The translations under genes were made by a program, and so were the position numbers. Below the pieces are notes generated by a model, which did not search any database, had not been told where the DNA came from, and was given only the letters and a program-made list of their open reading frames with translations. Shown here piece after piece: positions 55,213-64,000 of a DNA stretch of 64,000 bases (the first letter of the stretch is position 1; every line of letters starts with the position of its first letter). Origin of the DNA: Alternaria dauci (lineage: Eukaryota; Ascomycota; Dothideomycetes; Pleosporales; Pleosporaceae); NCBI RefSeq assembly GCF_042100115.1, contig NC_091275.1:744001-808000 (forward strand), given 5' to 3'.

Positions 55213-57348
55213 ATGGACAGTCAGGATCAATCGTCCCAGATAATGCGCCCAGGGTCACTGTCACCAGCATCCACAACATCCGCACAGGCCCTAGACCTCA
55301 GCAGACTCCCACCAATCGCTATATTTACTGCGCATCTGAAGGACGATGAAGTGAAAACACTCCAGGCAACGTTGCGCCAGTACGACGCACCGCTTACTAC
55401 CGATATCTCCAGGGCGAAGGTCTTCATCGGGAAGGTGGGTACCAAGAAAAGAGCCGAGTTTGAGTTGAGGTCTCGAAAATTGGTAGTCCAGGAAATCGTT
55501 ACACCTAAACGGCCAGCGAGTCCCGTGAAGGCACAGAATCACGACATCAAAAGACAAAGATTTGGTGAAACATCAGGTCAGCTACCAACGGATGAGCAAT
55601 ATTCTACTACCGATGACGAAACTGGTAACGATTGCGAGACTGGGGATGAGGCACCGGAGATGAACAAGCTGCGCATTCCGTTACCATCACCTTCCAGGTC
55701 CGATCATGGTTCACATGCTGCACTGCTGTTCGAGACTGCATCAAGTGATGACATGGTTTGGGTTGTCAAGTTTGACTGGGTTGAAGCTTGTGTAACTACA
55801 GGTCATCTACTCCCGCTGCAGGACAATCTGGTGTACAAAGGCAAAGTCCTTGAAAGGCCAAAATCGTCGAATACGAAGTCCATCAAAGACATATTTGTGG
55901 CGTACACCAAAGCAACGCCCGCGTCCCGGACGCTGTTGGCAACACGACCACATCCTGTGCAGGATATCTTGGGCCGCGCAAAATTGGATGCATCCACGGC
56001 CCCGAAGAAAAGTACTTATCAACCTAAGCAATCTAGAAACTACGGCTCTAATCACTTCGATGGTAAAACCTTCGCCCATTCTTCTCAGCATGTTGGTCAT
56101 ACCTATGCTTCACAAGCTGTACATTTGTTGCAGCAAACGACGAGCGAGTATGAAGGCGAGGACAGTGATGTGCCCCCACCACCGGAATGGGTGAAGAAGG
56201 GCATCAAGTATGCCTGTCAGCGCTTTACACCTGGCAACGGACCCAATGAAGACTTCCTTGACCAACTCAAGAAGATTAGAACTGCTCGAACCCTAATCGA
56301 TGACGACATAGGCGTTCGTGCATACTCGACCATTATTGCATCCATCGCCGCGTATCCGTATAGACTTAGTCACCCGCGAGAGATTGCACAGCTACCTGGT
56401 TGTGATGAGAAGACTGCCGTCCTTTTTGTAGAGTGGAAGAACACCGGTAAGATCCAGGCAATAGAAGATTTTGAGTCCGACGAATCAATGAAGGTTCTCC
56501 GCTCCTTCTATAACATTTGGGGCGTTGGAGCGAAGACCGCACGGCACTTCTATTTTAACAACCACTGGACTGAGCTGGATGACATTATCGAGTACGGCTG
56601 GAATGATCTGGATAGAGTGCAGCAGATTGGCGTCAAATATTACGACGAGTTCCTGGTGCCGATCCCACGCTCCGAGGTTGAGCAGATCGCCGCTGTTGTT
56701 CGTGAGCATGCAGTAAAGCTTCGCGACGAAAAGATTACTGTGACGATTGTAGGCGGATACAGACGTGGCAAGGCAGAGTCTGGCGATGTGGACATGATCG
56801 TGTCGCATCCGGATTTGGAGAGTACAGCGGGATTGGTTCAAGAGATTGTCGAATCGTTGGAGAAAGCTGAGTGGATTACTCATACCCTCACAATGGGCTT
56901 GACAAACACCAAGCGAGGTCAACACCCGCTGCCTTTTCGATCCGCGAGGGGAGCGGGTGTTGGCTTTGACACGCTTGATAAAGCACTTGTTGTATGGCAA
57001 GACCCATCGTGGCCTACCCGTGATCAGGATATTCTAGAGAACCCCAAGGCAAAGAACCCTGCTATTCACCGCCGAGTCGACATCATTGTCTCGCCTTGGC
57101 GAACACTGGGTTGCGCAGTCATGGGTTGGAGTGGCGGTACGACATTCCAGCGCGATTTGAGGCGATACTCGAAAGCAGCCAAGGGCTGGAAGTTTGATAG
57201 TAGCGGCATTCGGACTCGAAGTACTGGTGAAGCTATCATGCTCGAAGGGCCTAATGGAGTCGATGGAACACCAGAAGATGCAGAGAAAAAGGTCTTTGAA
57301 GGGCTGGGTCTGGAATACATACCACCCGAGTATAGAGTAACATATTGA
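55213..57348 (+). CDS. POL4: Family X DNA polymerase (Pol lambda/Pol4 type) with BRCT region
   Basis: Single-exon gene for 711 residues from the ATG at 55213; an in-frame ATG at 55165 would add 16. The N terminus (about 30-230) has BRCT character: FTAHLKDDEVKTLQATL, KVFIGKVGTKKRAEFEL and the closing VWVVKFDWVEACVTTGHLLP. The polymerase core follows, with an 8-kDa domain carrying helix-hairpin-helix motifs (IAQLPGCDEKTAVLFVEW; FYNIWGVGAKTARHFY). The catalytic aspartates sit in GGYRRGKAESGDVDMIVSHP (about 514-533) and HRRVDIIVSPW (about 619-629), and it ends EYIPPEYR. Such enzymes fill short gaps in non-homologous end joining and base excision repair in the nucleus. Confidence 0.93.
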   Translation: MDSQDQSSQIMRPGSLSPASTTSAQALDLSRLPPIAIFTAHLKDDEVKTLQATLRQYDAPLTTDISRAKVFIGKVGTKKRAEFELRSRKLVVQEIVTPKRPASPVKAQNHDIKRQRFGETSGQLPTDEQYSTTDDETGNDCETGDEAPEMNKLRIPLPSPSRSDHGSHAALLFETASSDDMVWVVKFDWVEACVTTGHLLPLQDNLVYKGKVLERPKSSNTKSIKDIFVAYTKATPASRTLLATRPHPVQDILGRAKLDASTAPKKSTYQPKQSRNYGSNHFDGKTFAHSSQHVGHTYASQAVHLLQQTTSEYEGEDSDVPPPPEWVKKGIKYACQRFTPGNGPNEDFLDQLKKIRTARTLIDDDIGVRAYSTIIASIAAYPYRLSHPREIAQLPGCDEKTAVLFVEWKNTGKIQAIEDFESDESMKVLRSFYNIWGVGAKTARHFYFNNHWTELDDIIEYGWNDLDRVQQIGVKYYDEFLVPIPRSEVEQIAAVVREHAVKLRDEKITVTIVGGYRRGKAESGDVDMIVSHPDLESTAGLVQEIVESLEKAEWITHTLTMGLTNTKRGQHPLPFRSARGAGVGFDTLDKALVVWQDPSWPTRDQDILENPKAKNPAIHRRVDIIVSPWRTLGCAVMGWSGGTTFQRDLRRYSKAAKGWKFDSSGIRTRSTGEAIMLEGPNGVDGTPEDAEKKVFEGLGLEYIPPEYRVTY

Positions 57349-57538
57349 TATCACACGGTACAGCACCGTGAAGACCGTCCTTCTGCTTCACTAGTTCGCG
57401 TCTGTGGAAGATCTGGTGGATTCGTCACGACAAGTCTTCACGCATGTATACCACGTTCTGAGATATCTCTACCAAATACCGGATCGCCAATATATCTAGA
57501 GTTTCAAGTTCAGCATTTGAGAACGATCGACTATTATC

Positions 57539-58660
57539 ATGGAGGCGACAGATGCTACGGACGCTTCAAAAACTTCTGACGTTGTCGAGCGCGGCCGGCT
57601 CACCAAGGGATTTATCATGACCGTACAGATAATTATCAGCCTTGTCATGTTCATTGTTGTACTTCCGTTCTTTGCGCTATGGCGCATTCCGATAAGCTTT
57701 CTGTATCTTATCAAGAAGGAGAAGGAGGAGTCAGGAAAACCAGATCGAGAGAGAGAAAGGGAGAGTGGGAAAGCGGAGGAAGAACCAGAATCAGAGGCCC
57801 CGAAAGACGCTTACGAGCGAACCGTAGAGCGCTTCACCAAAAAGTGGAATGGATTCAGAGACCTGTCCATAAACAAACCGCTCGTAACTTACTGGTCCCG
57901 CATAGCTCCCGCCATCCTACTCGTAATCCAAACCAGCCTCTCCCTCGCGCTCCTCGAAAAATCACTCGTCTACCACATCCCCTGGTTCGTCGCACACATA
58001 AACAACGAGGAATACAAGACGACCAAGAAGGAGGAATGGTGGAATGATTTAATAATGCACGTAGCCGGCCTGGCTATCACGTGCGCACCTTTCTTTGGAT
58101 TGATGGGAGTAGGAGTGGGGATCATCTACTACATGGTCAAGATAACCAAGTATGGGAAGTTTAAGAAAGGAGCCCGGAAGAAGAAGGGAGGAAGAGGGTA
58201 TGACAATCCAAAGGAAAAGAGTAAGGATGCGAATGAGGAGGGACATGGGGTCAAGGAGGCGATTATGGGTGTTGTGGACCATGTTATGCATCCGCATCTA
58301 CCGCACACACATCTACCACATACGCACCTGCATCTGCATCCGCATGCCGGACATGAGCCCAGACAATCACAGCAAGAAGACTCGCCATACGGCTATTCGG
58401 GATACAGTGAGGATATCATATTCGAACAACCAGGAGATACATCGTACGAGAACCATGAATTCGTTCAACCGCCGTCGGATGCCGTTCAACCTCCAAAAAA
58501 GACGGCCTGGTATGACAAGAATCCGTATACACTGGCTGGTATTGCATCAATCTGGACTGGCAAGGAGGAGAAGATGAAGACAGGGTATAATGGAAGGGAT
58601 GTGAGGAGGCGGAATTTCGAAGAAGACATTGAAATGGCCAATATAGCTGTGAAGAAGTAA
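57539..58660 (+). CDS. Membrane protein with a His-rich cytosolic tail, hypothetical
   Basis: Single-exon frame of 373 residues. Three hydrophobic blocks are visible: about 24-55 (FIMTVQIIISLVMFIVVLPF), about 118-150 (IAPAILLVIQTSLSLALL) and about 170-202 (HVAGLAITCAPFFGLMGVGV). A Lys/Glu/Arg-rich segment (about 60-105) lies between the first two. After the last helix a basic KKGARKKKGG stretch leads to a His-Pro-Leu-Thr repeat (HPHLPHTHLPHTHLHLHPH, about 250-270), then a Gln/Ser/Tyr-rich tail. I do not recognise a family. The histidine run could bind Zn2+, Cu2+ or Ni2+, but might equally be a low-complexity expansion. Confidence 0.7.
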   Translation: MEATDATDASKTSDVVERGRLTKGFIMTVQIIISLVMFIVVLPFFALWRIPISFLYLIKKEKEESGKPDRERERESGKAEEEPESEAPKDAYERTVERFTKKWNGFRDLSINKPLVTYWSRIAPAILLVIQTSLSLALLEKSLVYHIPWFVAHINNEEYKTTKKEEWWNDLIMHVAGLAITCAPFFGLMGVGVGIIYYMVKITKYGKFKKGARKKKGGRGYDNPKEKSKDANEEGHGVKEAIMGVVDHVMHPHLPHTHLPHTHLHLHPHAGHEPRQSQQEDSPYGYSGYSEDIIFEQPGDTSYENHEFVQPPSDAVQPPKKTAWYDKNPYTLAGIASIWTGKEEKMKTGYNGRDVRRRNFEEDIEMANIAVKK

Positions 58661-58869
58661 CAACCATGATGGTTTGTGGTATCGCTGGAAACATGACCTT
58701 TTGCTGCAATATTCATACAGCCTTGCTGGCAAGGACGAAGGATATAGCTAGATTAATAGTAAATATAGAAACAAAACAGAAAACACCGCTCCTACATCAT
58801 CTGGTATCATCACGGAACCCTGGACTCCACGCTTCCTCTTACTCCCACACAACTTGTTCACCAACCCGC

Positions 58870-59802
58870 TCAAGTAGTCTTCTTTCCCTTGGCCGCGGCA
58901 TCCAGATGCCACCTCATAACCTTCTCAAAGATTTCCTTACCATCTCCCTCCATGACATCTCCGTGGCAAGGAATAATCCTGTTGAACCCCCACTTGTTAA
59001 TCCTCTCCATACTAGCAGCAAAGCCCGCCCTGTCCTTGGCACTAGTTCCGTACCAAATAGTGCGCTGCTGCCACTTCGCATCGCCCTTTGTGCCCTGCAA
59101 CGCCGTGAAGATCTTGGTCAGAATTCCACTATTCGGGTCGACACCCGATTTGCTAAACTGCTCTGTAGCAGGCAGGTTGAACAGAAGGTCGGCCTGGATG
59201 AGGGTACGGGTCGGACGGTGGTGGAAAACGAGCTCCTTGTTGATATGCGACGGAACGTATTCCCAGTCAAATTCGGCGTCAAACTCGGGCGAAATGGACT
59301 CGACGCGCTTGTTGGCGCTGAAGAGGATGGAGAAGGGGACTTTTTCGTCCTTTTGCTTTTCGCGCTTTTCGGGCAGGACGTCGGGGCCCATGACTTGCGC
59401 GTTGGGGTATTCTTTGTGCCAGGGGCCGAGGAAGATGTGGTGCTGTTGAGTTTGTTAGGAAACGTTTCAGGTGCTCTGGAGGGCTTCAAGGACCTACCTC
59501 TGCGTCCAAGGCTGCAATGTACTTTACTTCGCCCATCTCGGATACCTTTTGCTTGACATCGTCGGTCAACGCGACAGGAGAGAAGACCGCAAGAGCACCG
59601 GATTCGAGGCGCACTATTCATAAACATTAGTAGGTGCTTGCGGAATGTCGGTTGGGTACAGCATACCGATTGTTCCTCTTCCGCCAATCTTCACGCGACC
59701 GAATCTCCAGAAGGGAACTGATAGGGTGGTAATAACGCGTGGAACGACATCGCGTATCACCATAACGGCGGCTGGGTCCGACGGTACTAGTTTCGACGAC
59801 AT
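58870..59802 (-). CDS. DUF4336 / metallo-hydrolase-like protein
   Basis: Reverse-strand exons 59802-59667, 59613-59498 and 59442-58870 encode 274 residues. The fold resembles metallo-beta-lactamase relatives of the DUF4336 family: GRGTIVRLESGALAVFSP, EVKYIAALDAEHHIFLG, WHKEYPNAQVMGP, a mid-region HINKELVFHHRPTRTLIQAD and a late IIPCHGDVMEGDG. The classical HxHxDH motif is reduced, and HHIF, FHHR and CHGD are the remaining candidate metal ligands. Both introns (53 and 55 bp) have normal splice sites. Substrate and role are unknown in fungi. Confidence 0.82.
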
Positions 59803-60637
59803 GTTGAGCTATGTGAGTGGTGGAATGCGCAAGTGAAGAAAAGCAGTGTGAAAAAAGGAAGCGTTGTTGTGAGGATGCGCCGAATGCTTGGTATCTAAGA
59901 TGGAAGACGTAATGCGGTCCGATCTGAATGACGCAATGTTGAAGATTTGGAATGAAACGATCAAATGTGCAATTCAGAAGTGATCGCGTTGGATGGTGAC
60001 CTATATATCCTTATGAACGACTCGTTCGGATCAGGGATATGATTTTGTCCGCTCGAAAGGAGGGGGTTGTGGCATGTGGAGAGATGTCATTCGAGTAAGG
60101 TGCTAGCTGTCGCGTGAAGATGCAGGGAAGCGTGGGCCGAGGCGCCGCGATTCGACAGTAATTAGACGCGGTCGCGCTTTCAAAGGTTTGTCAGCTACGT
60201 CACCGCGTTCCTAATGCAAATGATCTAGAACTTGATGTTCAAACATATCGCAGTATGCTGATGCACGCGAATATCGCAAGAAAATCACAGTATTATAACC
60301 AGGTTGAAATTGACAAGTGAATCTAGTTTCGAGTTCGCACACGTGCATGTGGTATCGCCCTAATCTGTACCGTCGTTGACATTTGCATGCTACTTCTAGA
60401 ATTTGCATGTCGCGATTTGGTCTTCGGCTTTCCCGGGTGTTGTTCCAGGGGCCAACTATTCGCCGACCCACATCATCAGCGGGCCCACGGTGCATCCTTT
60501 TCTGGAAACTTTCCTGGTGTGTGTAAAGGCTCGGCGGACGAAGTTGGGCGGGGCGCACAGTATTTGGAATCGTCGCAGGTTGGCCATTTGGCCAGACCTG
60601 TATTCTCTCGTAAGGTTGTTCTGCTTCGTGCGATGTC
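59803..60637. other. Intergenic region between DUF4336 and RRP45 genes
   Basis: 835 bp. A TATATATCC element at 60003 lies about 200 bp upstream of the DUF4336 start. The ORF at 60211-60657 (reverse) overlaps the RRP45 end and has no motif. I see no gene. Confidence 0.4.
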
Positions 60638-61614
60638 TCACCTGGCATTTTCAGCACTGAGCTCTGCCATCAGTCCTCCCGCATCCCTTTCTTTGGCGTC
60701 CTCTTCCAATCTCCTCTGAATGAAGGCCCCTATTTCTTTGACCTTTTGCATTGCAACATTCGAGCAATTGAGCAAGGCGAGTGGGTTGATCGTGGCTCCT
60801 CCGTATTTCGCAATCTGGCATATCTCCCCATGTTTGTTCATCGTAATGATGACCTCTCCCTGTCTGACCTGCTCTTCGGCCAAGTTTGCATCCACCAGGA
60901 ATATTTCACCTTCAAAGTATGAGAAGGTCACACAGAGTGGCTGATGTAGGATGGACAACGGTATCGGTTCGCGCTCGCGTACGCTCAGGATTGTAGCTTG
61001 GTCGCCTTCTACTTGGACGTCGGGTCGTCGGAAGTGTTGTAGCGCGGCCATGACGGCTATGCAAGATGCATCGATCAGTCCGCCATCATGGTCGATGATG
61101 TGTACATCGGCGCGGAGAGCGAAGCACTTCAAGCCAGCAATGATACACAGCGATTCGGTGTCGAGAGCGTTGGAGCGACGGATGGCTTTCTCGAGTATGC
61201 GCGAGAGGATGACTTCAGCATCGGTGGGACTAGCAACTCAGTCAGATACAGCGAAAAGCTGGTGGGTTTTGGAACATGTGTACCGGCCAACTTCGAAGGC
61301 TGGAGAAGCCATTGGAGAGAATTCTGTGACTATTTGGAAGATGCCGTCAAACTTGCGCTCTGGTAGTGGTGTCGTCACATCTACCGAAATGCGCGCGATG
61401 ACCCTGAAGAAGATTAACTTGCGCACTCGAATTCACAGGGCATTGTGTACCTCGTCTTGCCCAGCTGAACATCCGCGACACCGTACTCGTCGCCAAAGGT
61501 GAGCTCAAGCGGACGGAAGGCGTCGAATGCGCGTCGGTCGATGCGTATCTGCTCCTGCAGCGCTTGCTTGATGAACTCGCGCTCATTAAGCGATATCTCA
61601 GCTTCTCGGGGCAT
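60638..61614 (-). CDS. RRP45: Exosome complex subunit Rrp45 (RNase PH-like)
   Basis: Reverse-strand exons 61614-61451, 61403-61284 and 61229-60638 encode 291 residues. The protein is a ring subunit of the RNA exosome, which processes rRNA and degrades RNA in nucleus and cytoplasm. MPREAEISLNEREFIKQAL, RIDRRAFDAFRPLELTFG and EYGVADVQLGKTRVIARI are the typical N terminus. RSNALDTESLCIIAGLKCFA, VHIIDHDGGLIDASCIAV and HQPLCVTFSYFEG follow in RNase PH order. The second intron must end at GTTGCTAG (61230) to join EVGR to PTDAEVIL. I start at 61614 (MPREAE); an in-frame ATG 18 bp upstream exists. It diverges from CWC15 by 231 bp. Confidence 0.92.
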
Positions 61615-61845
61615 CTTGACCTTCTGCAACAAATACGTGAGGTTGTCGTTTGTGAAATCATAGCTGTCCAGTAACCATAGAAAATGATGCGCGGGGACCG
61701 GCGCCGATCCTTAGCGCGACTTACGAGTTGGAGCTTCTCTGCGCCATTTCTTTCACACATCAACAACCCACCACCTCAACTACGCGCAAGACTTCCGAAA
61801 CCCGTGCCAACGCAAACTCTGATCAACCCATAACAAGCCGACACA
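61615..61845. promoter_or_regulatory. Divergent promoter between RRP45 and CWC15
   Basis: 231 bp separate two outward-facing starts of RNA-processing genes. The right part is a C/A-rich leader (CAACAACCCACCACCTCAAC). A shared promoter is the simplest reading. Confidence 0.5.
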
Positions 61846-62653
61846 ATGACGACGGCCCACAGACCCACGTTCGATCCCGCACGCGGCAAAGAAGCCCAGC
61901 GAGGACCCGCCTATCACCAGCGGCTGCTACCAGCGCATACCACACTCAAATACAGACAACCAGGGCAGGGCGGCGATGCCGACGCTCAGCGCGACCTTCG
62001 CGCCGAACTCCTCGAGGCTGAGGCGCGTCACATTGCCAAGAAGAACGGCACCTACATCGAACCAGAGGCAGCAGCCGAGCCAAATGCGCACAAACGTCAG
62101 ATTGATGCTGTACCGGCAGCCGAGGAAGCCGAGGACGATGAAGCAGCTCAAAAACGGCGGCGCATAGAGGTGTTGGAAAAGTTCAGGGACGTAGATGCAG
62201 ACGACAGCAGTAGCGAGGACGAAGATAGCGATGAAGAGTAAGCGTCGAGTCTCTCCTGATTTCAACCCTTGGCTAACGACATTCCAGCGACGAAGAAGGA
62301 GATGAAGAATCTACCCTTATGCGCGAACTTGAGAAGATCAAGAAAGAGCGAGCGGCAGCCAAAGCCAAGGAGGAAGCACAACGCGCCGCAGAAGAGCAAG
62401 AACAACGTGAAATCGACGTCGCCCGAGGCAACCCTCTGCTCAATGCCAAAGACTTCACCATAAAGCGTCGATGGGACGACGACGTGGTCTTCAAGAACCA
62501 AGCACGGGGTACCGAAGACAGTAACAAGAAGAAGGAATTCATCAACGACATGCTGCGGTCCGACTTCCACAAGAAGTTCATGGTATGTTTTCCTTGATTG
62601 CGCCACATACAACCCTCACTAACACCACGCGACAGTCCAAATACGTCCGATGA
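61846..62653 (+). CDS. CWC15: Pre-mRNA-splicing factor Cwc15
   Basis: Exons 61846-62237, 62288-62582 and 62636-62653 encode 234 residues. The N terminus MTTAHRPTFDPARGK and the TTLKYRQPGQG segment are strongly conserved in Cwc15/AD002, a component of the Prp19-associated (NTC) complex in the spliceosome. An acidic, coiled middle (SSSEDEDSDEE, ESTLMRELEKIKKERAAAK) follows. The C-terminal NPLLNAKDFTIKRRWDDDVV and FKNQARG...FINDMLRSDFH with the final KFMSKYVR are diagnostic. The last exon is only 18 nt. Confidence 0.95.
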
Positions 62654-63490
62654 GGTCATTCCCTTTTGCACTGTCACTTTTCCGACTTTCGAATATTATG
62701 CATTGCATTGCGGGTGTTAGGGTCCTTGGCGCACAGGCTTGAGAGCTTCTTAAGCTATTTACAAAGCAGTGTGGGATACCCCAGATCTTGGCGGATACAA
62801 AGTAACCAGTGACGAGACGGAACCTAGCGGGATTCTTATCGCTATCTTGGATCAGCGGCGACGGCCACCAATTCTGGATGTCAGCTTTATCTCCCGCCTC
62901 AGCCCATCGTTATTGGGGATCGATCGGATGAATGGCATCTTTCGAGGTCCAAATCTTAATCTAAAATATGTCAGAGAGAGGTCTTGCCGTGCAGCAGAGG
63001 CAGACTGCTGTGTTTTGCACGAAGAACAGTAGCGGGTGCTCCTCCAGCGGCTGTGGAAGCGTAATTCCGTACAAAACCGATAGCTGAACCTTGGGCCTAG
63101 TGTTAGCCACTATCTCCTCCGGTCCACATGAGCGGAGCTTAGCGTACCTACAGGCAATACCAAGCACACCTTGGCCGGGTCTTCCACCCTCTTATAGAGC
63201 TTCTGCGGCAGATGATCTACGCCTCCCTAAGCAAAGTGACCTCATAAGGCTTTTCTGCCTTTGCCAAATGCTTGTTCCTGCTGGGGGCCAGCACACGGCA
63301 GCTGGTAGAGAAGAAGGCGCTGATGTTATATAGTCAATAAGAGATTTCCATGTAATCGTCCAAGCAGACTTACCATTGCAATCACTTCTCTGCATTTATC
63401 ATACTCCCCTAGTGTCTTTCCCATCCTCCCTCTAGAGGTACACACAGTTTCTCATAGTTCACTACACGGATAACAAGAACGACGACGATA
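62654..63490. other. Intergenic region
   Basis: 837 bp with short overlapping ORFs only. The final 80 bp (CTCATAGTTCACTACACGGATAACAAGAACGACG region) resemble the 5' leader of the gene at 63491. No RNA gene recognised. Confidence 0.4.
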
Positions 63491-64000
63491 ATGGCAGGCT
63501 ACGGGAACCGCACAGCACCAGACTACGTCGCAGAAGATCTCCAAGACCAACACACCAGCACCCGTCTCGGCCTCATAGACTCAAACACCGCATACCATGA
63601 ACCCCATGAAAAACACGGTTCAGGCATAACAGCTGGTGCTGGTTTCGGTATGTACCTAACCACTTCTGCATTTGCGTCGAACACAAAAAAAGAACACATC
63701 CACCCATCCCTACATATTTTCATCAAGCACTGAACGACCAACACTGCTCACCACCTCTACCATCAACCAGGAAACAAACGCTCCTCGTCCACCCCATCGA
63801 CCGATAACTCTGAATTCCGCTTCGGCTCCCATTCAGACACGGCGCCGTATTCAAACGCTACGCCCATGGGCAGCGGCTCCACGGGTGGCGCGGGGTATGG
63901 GAATAAGACGGGGGAGATGAGCGGACCGGGTCATGATTCTGTGATGGGTAAGGTGGTGGAGAAAGTCGGTGGTATGTTTTTTTTCGTTCTCGTTGTTCTT
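63491..64000 (+). CDS. Gly-rich stress-protein-like gene (3' end beyond the window)
   Basis: Exons 63491-63647 and 63771-63971, then a donor GTATGT at 63972 and an intron running off the right edge. The visible ~119 residues are hydrophilic and Gly/Ser/His/Asn-rich: YGNRTAPDYVAEDLQDQ, GSGITAGAGFGNKRSSS and GSTGGAGYGNKTGEMSG, ending GHDSVMGKVVEKVGG. The FGNK/YGNK repeats and a GHDS..GKV.EK.GG block recall fungal hydrophilin/LEA-like proteins induced by stress or conidiation. Without the C terminus the family is uncertain. Confidence 0.65.

Noticed and set aside
1..64000. Secondary-metabolite backbone gene or CRISPR array
   Set aside because: No polyketide, peptide synthase or terpene cyclase motif, and no spaced direct repeats anywhere in the window.

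Overview
The window looks like nuclear DNA of a filamentous ascomycete. Most genes are interrupted by short GT-AG introns of about 46-70 bp with CTAAC/CTGAC-like branch sites, genes are monocistronic on both strands, and the gene set is eukaryotic (COP9 signalosome, spliceosome, exosome, autophagy, ergosterol synthesis). The product mix (AA9 polysaccharide monooxygenase, flavin monooxygenase, arabinitol/xylitol-type dehydrogenase, secreted small protein) suggests a plant-associated Dothideomycete such as a member of the Pleosporales; that placement is inference. I rebuilt exon structures by eye from splice sites, reading frame and family motifs, and every multi-exon model given closes to a whole number of codons.

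Layout. 0-5 kb: a cupin gene running off the left edge diverges from a fumarylacetoacetase gene, followed by an RBR-type E3 ubiquitin ligase. 5-14.3 kb: compact housekeeping block with ERG4 sterol reductase, MPDU1-like PQ-loop protein, a PAP2 lipid phosphatase, a membrane-anchored alpha/beta hydrolase and a secreted AA9 monooxygenase whose intron holds a 101-nt pure purine tract. 15-20.7 kb: sparse, with an orphan ORF, a mitochondrial-type protein with an internal duplication, and an intron-bearing tRNA-Val. 20.7-26.8 kb: three redox genes (NmrA-like protein, heme-dependent N-demethylase-like protein, Baeyer-Villiger-type flavoprotein). 27-34 kb: poorly recognisable proteins and long intergenic DNA. 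34.7-43.3 kb: CSN6, a zinc polyol dehydrogenase, a 3.4-kb gene-poor stretch and an epoxide hydrolase. 44-47 kb: pinin-like and PHF5/Rds3 splicing genes head to head, then a 44-residue Cys/His-rich protein. 47.2-52 kb: gene desert. 52-64 kb: ATG3, a secreted Kex2-type small protein, a family X DNA polymerase, a His-rich membrane protein, a DUF4336 protein, RRP45 and CWC15 head to head, and the start of a stress-protein-like gene.

Themes. RNA processing is represented by four genes in two divergent pairs (pinin/PHF5 and RRP45/CWC15). Oxidative catabolism is represented by the cupin/fumarylacetoacetase pair, the tail-to-tail demethylase/monooxygenase pair, the polyol dehydrogenase and the epoxide hydrolase. 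No CRISPR array, rRNA gene, intact transposon or polyketide/peptide synthase was seen. The best candidates for undescribed biology are the small orphan proteins (44-residue zinc-type protein, duplicated mitochondrial protein, Kex2-processed secreted protein) and the two oxidative gene pairs; none of them amounts to a demonstrated new system.
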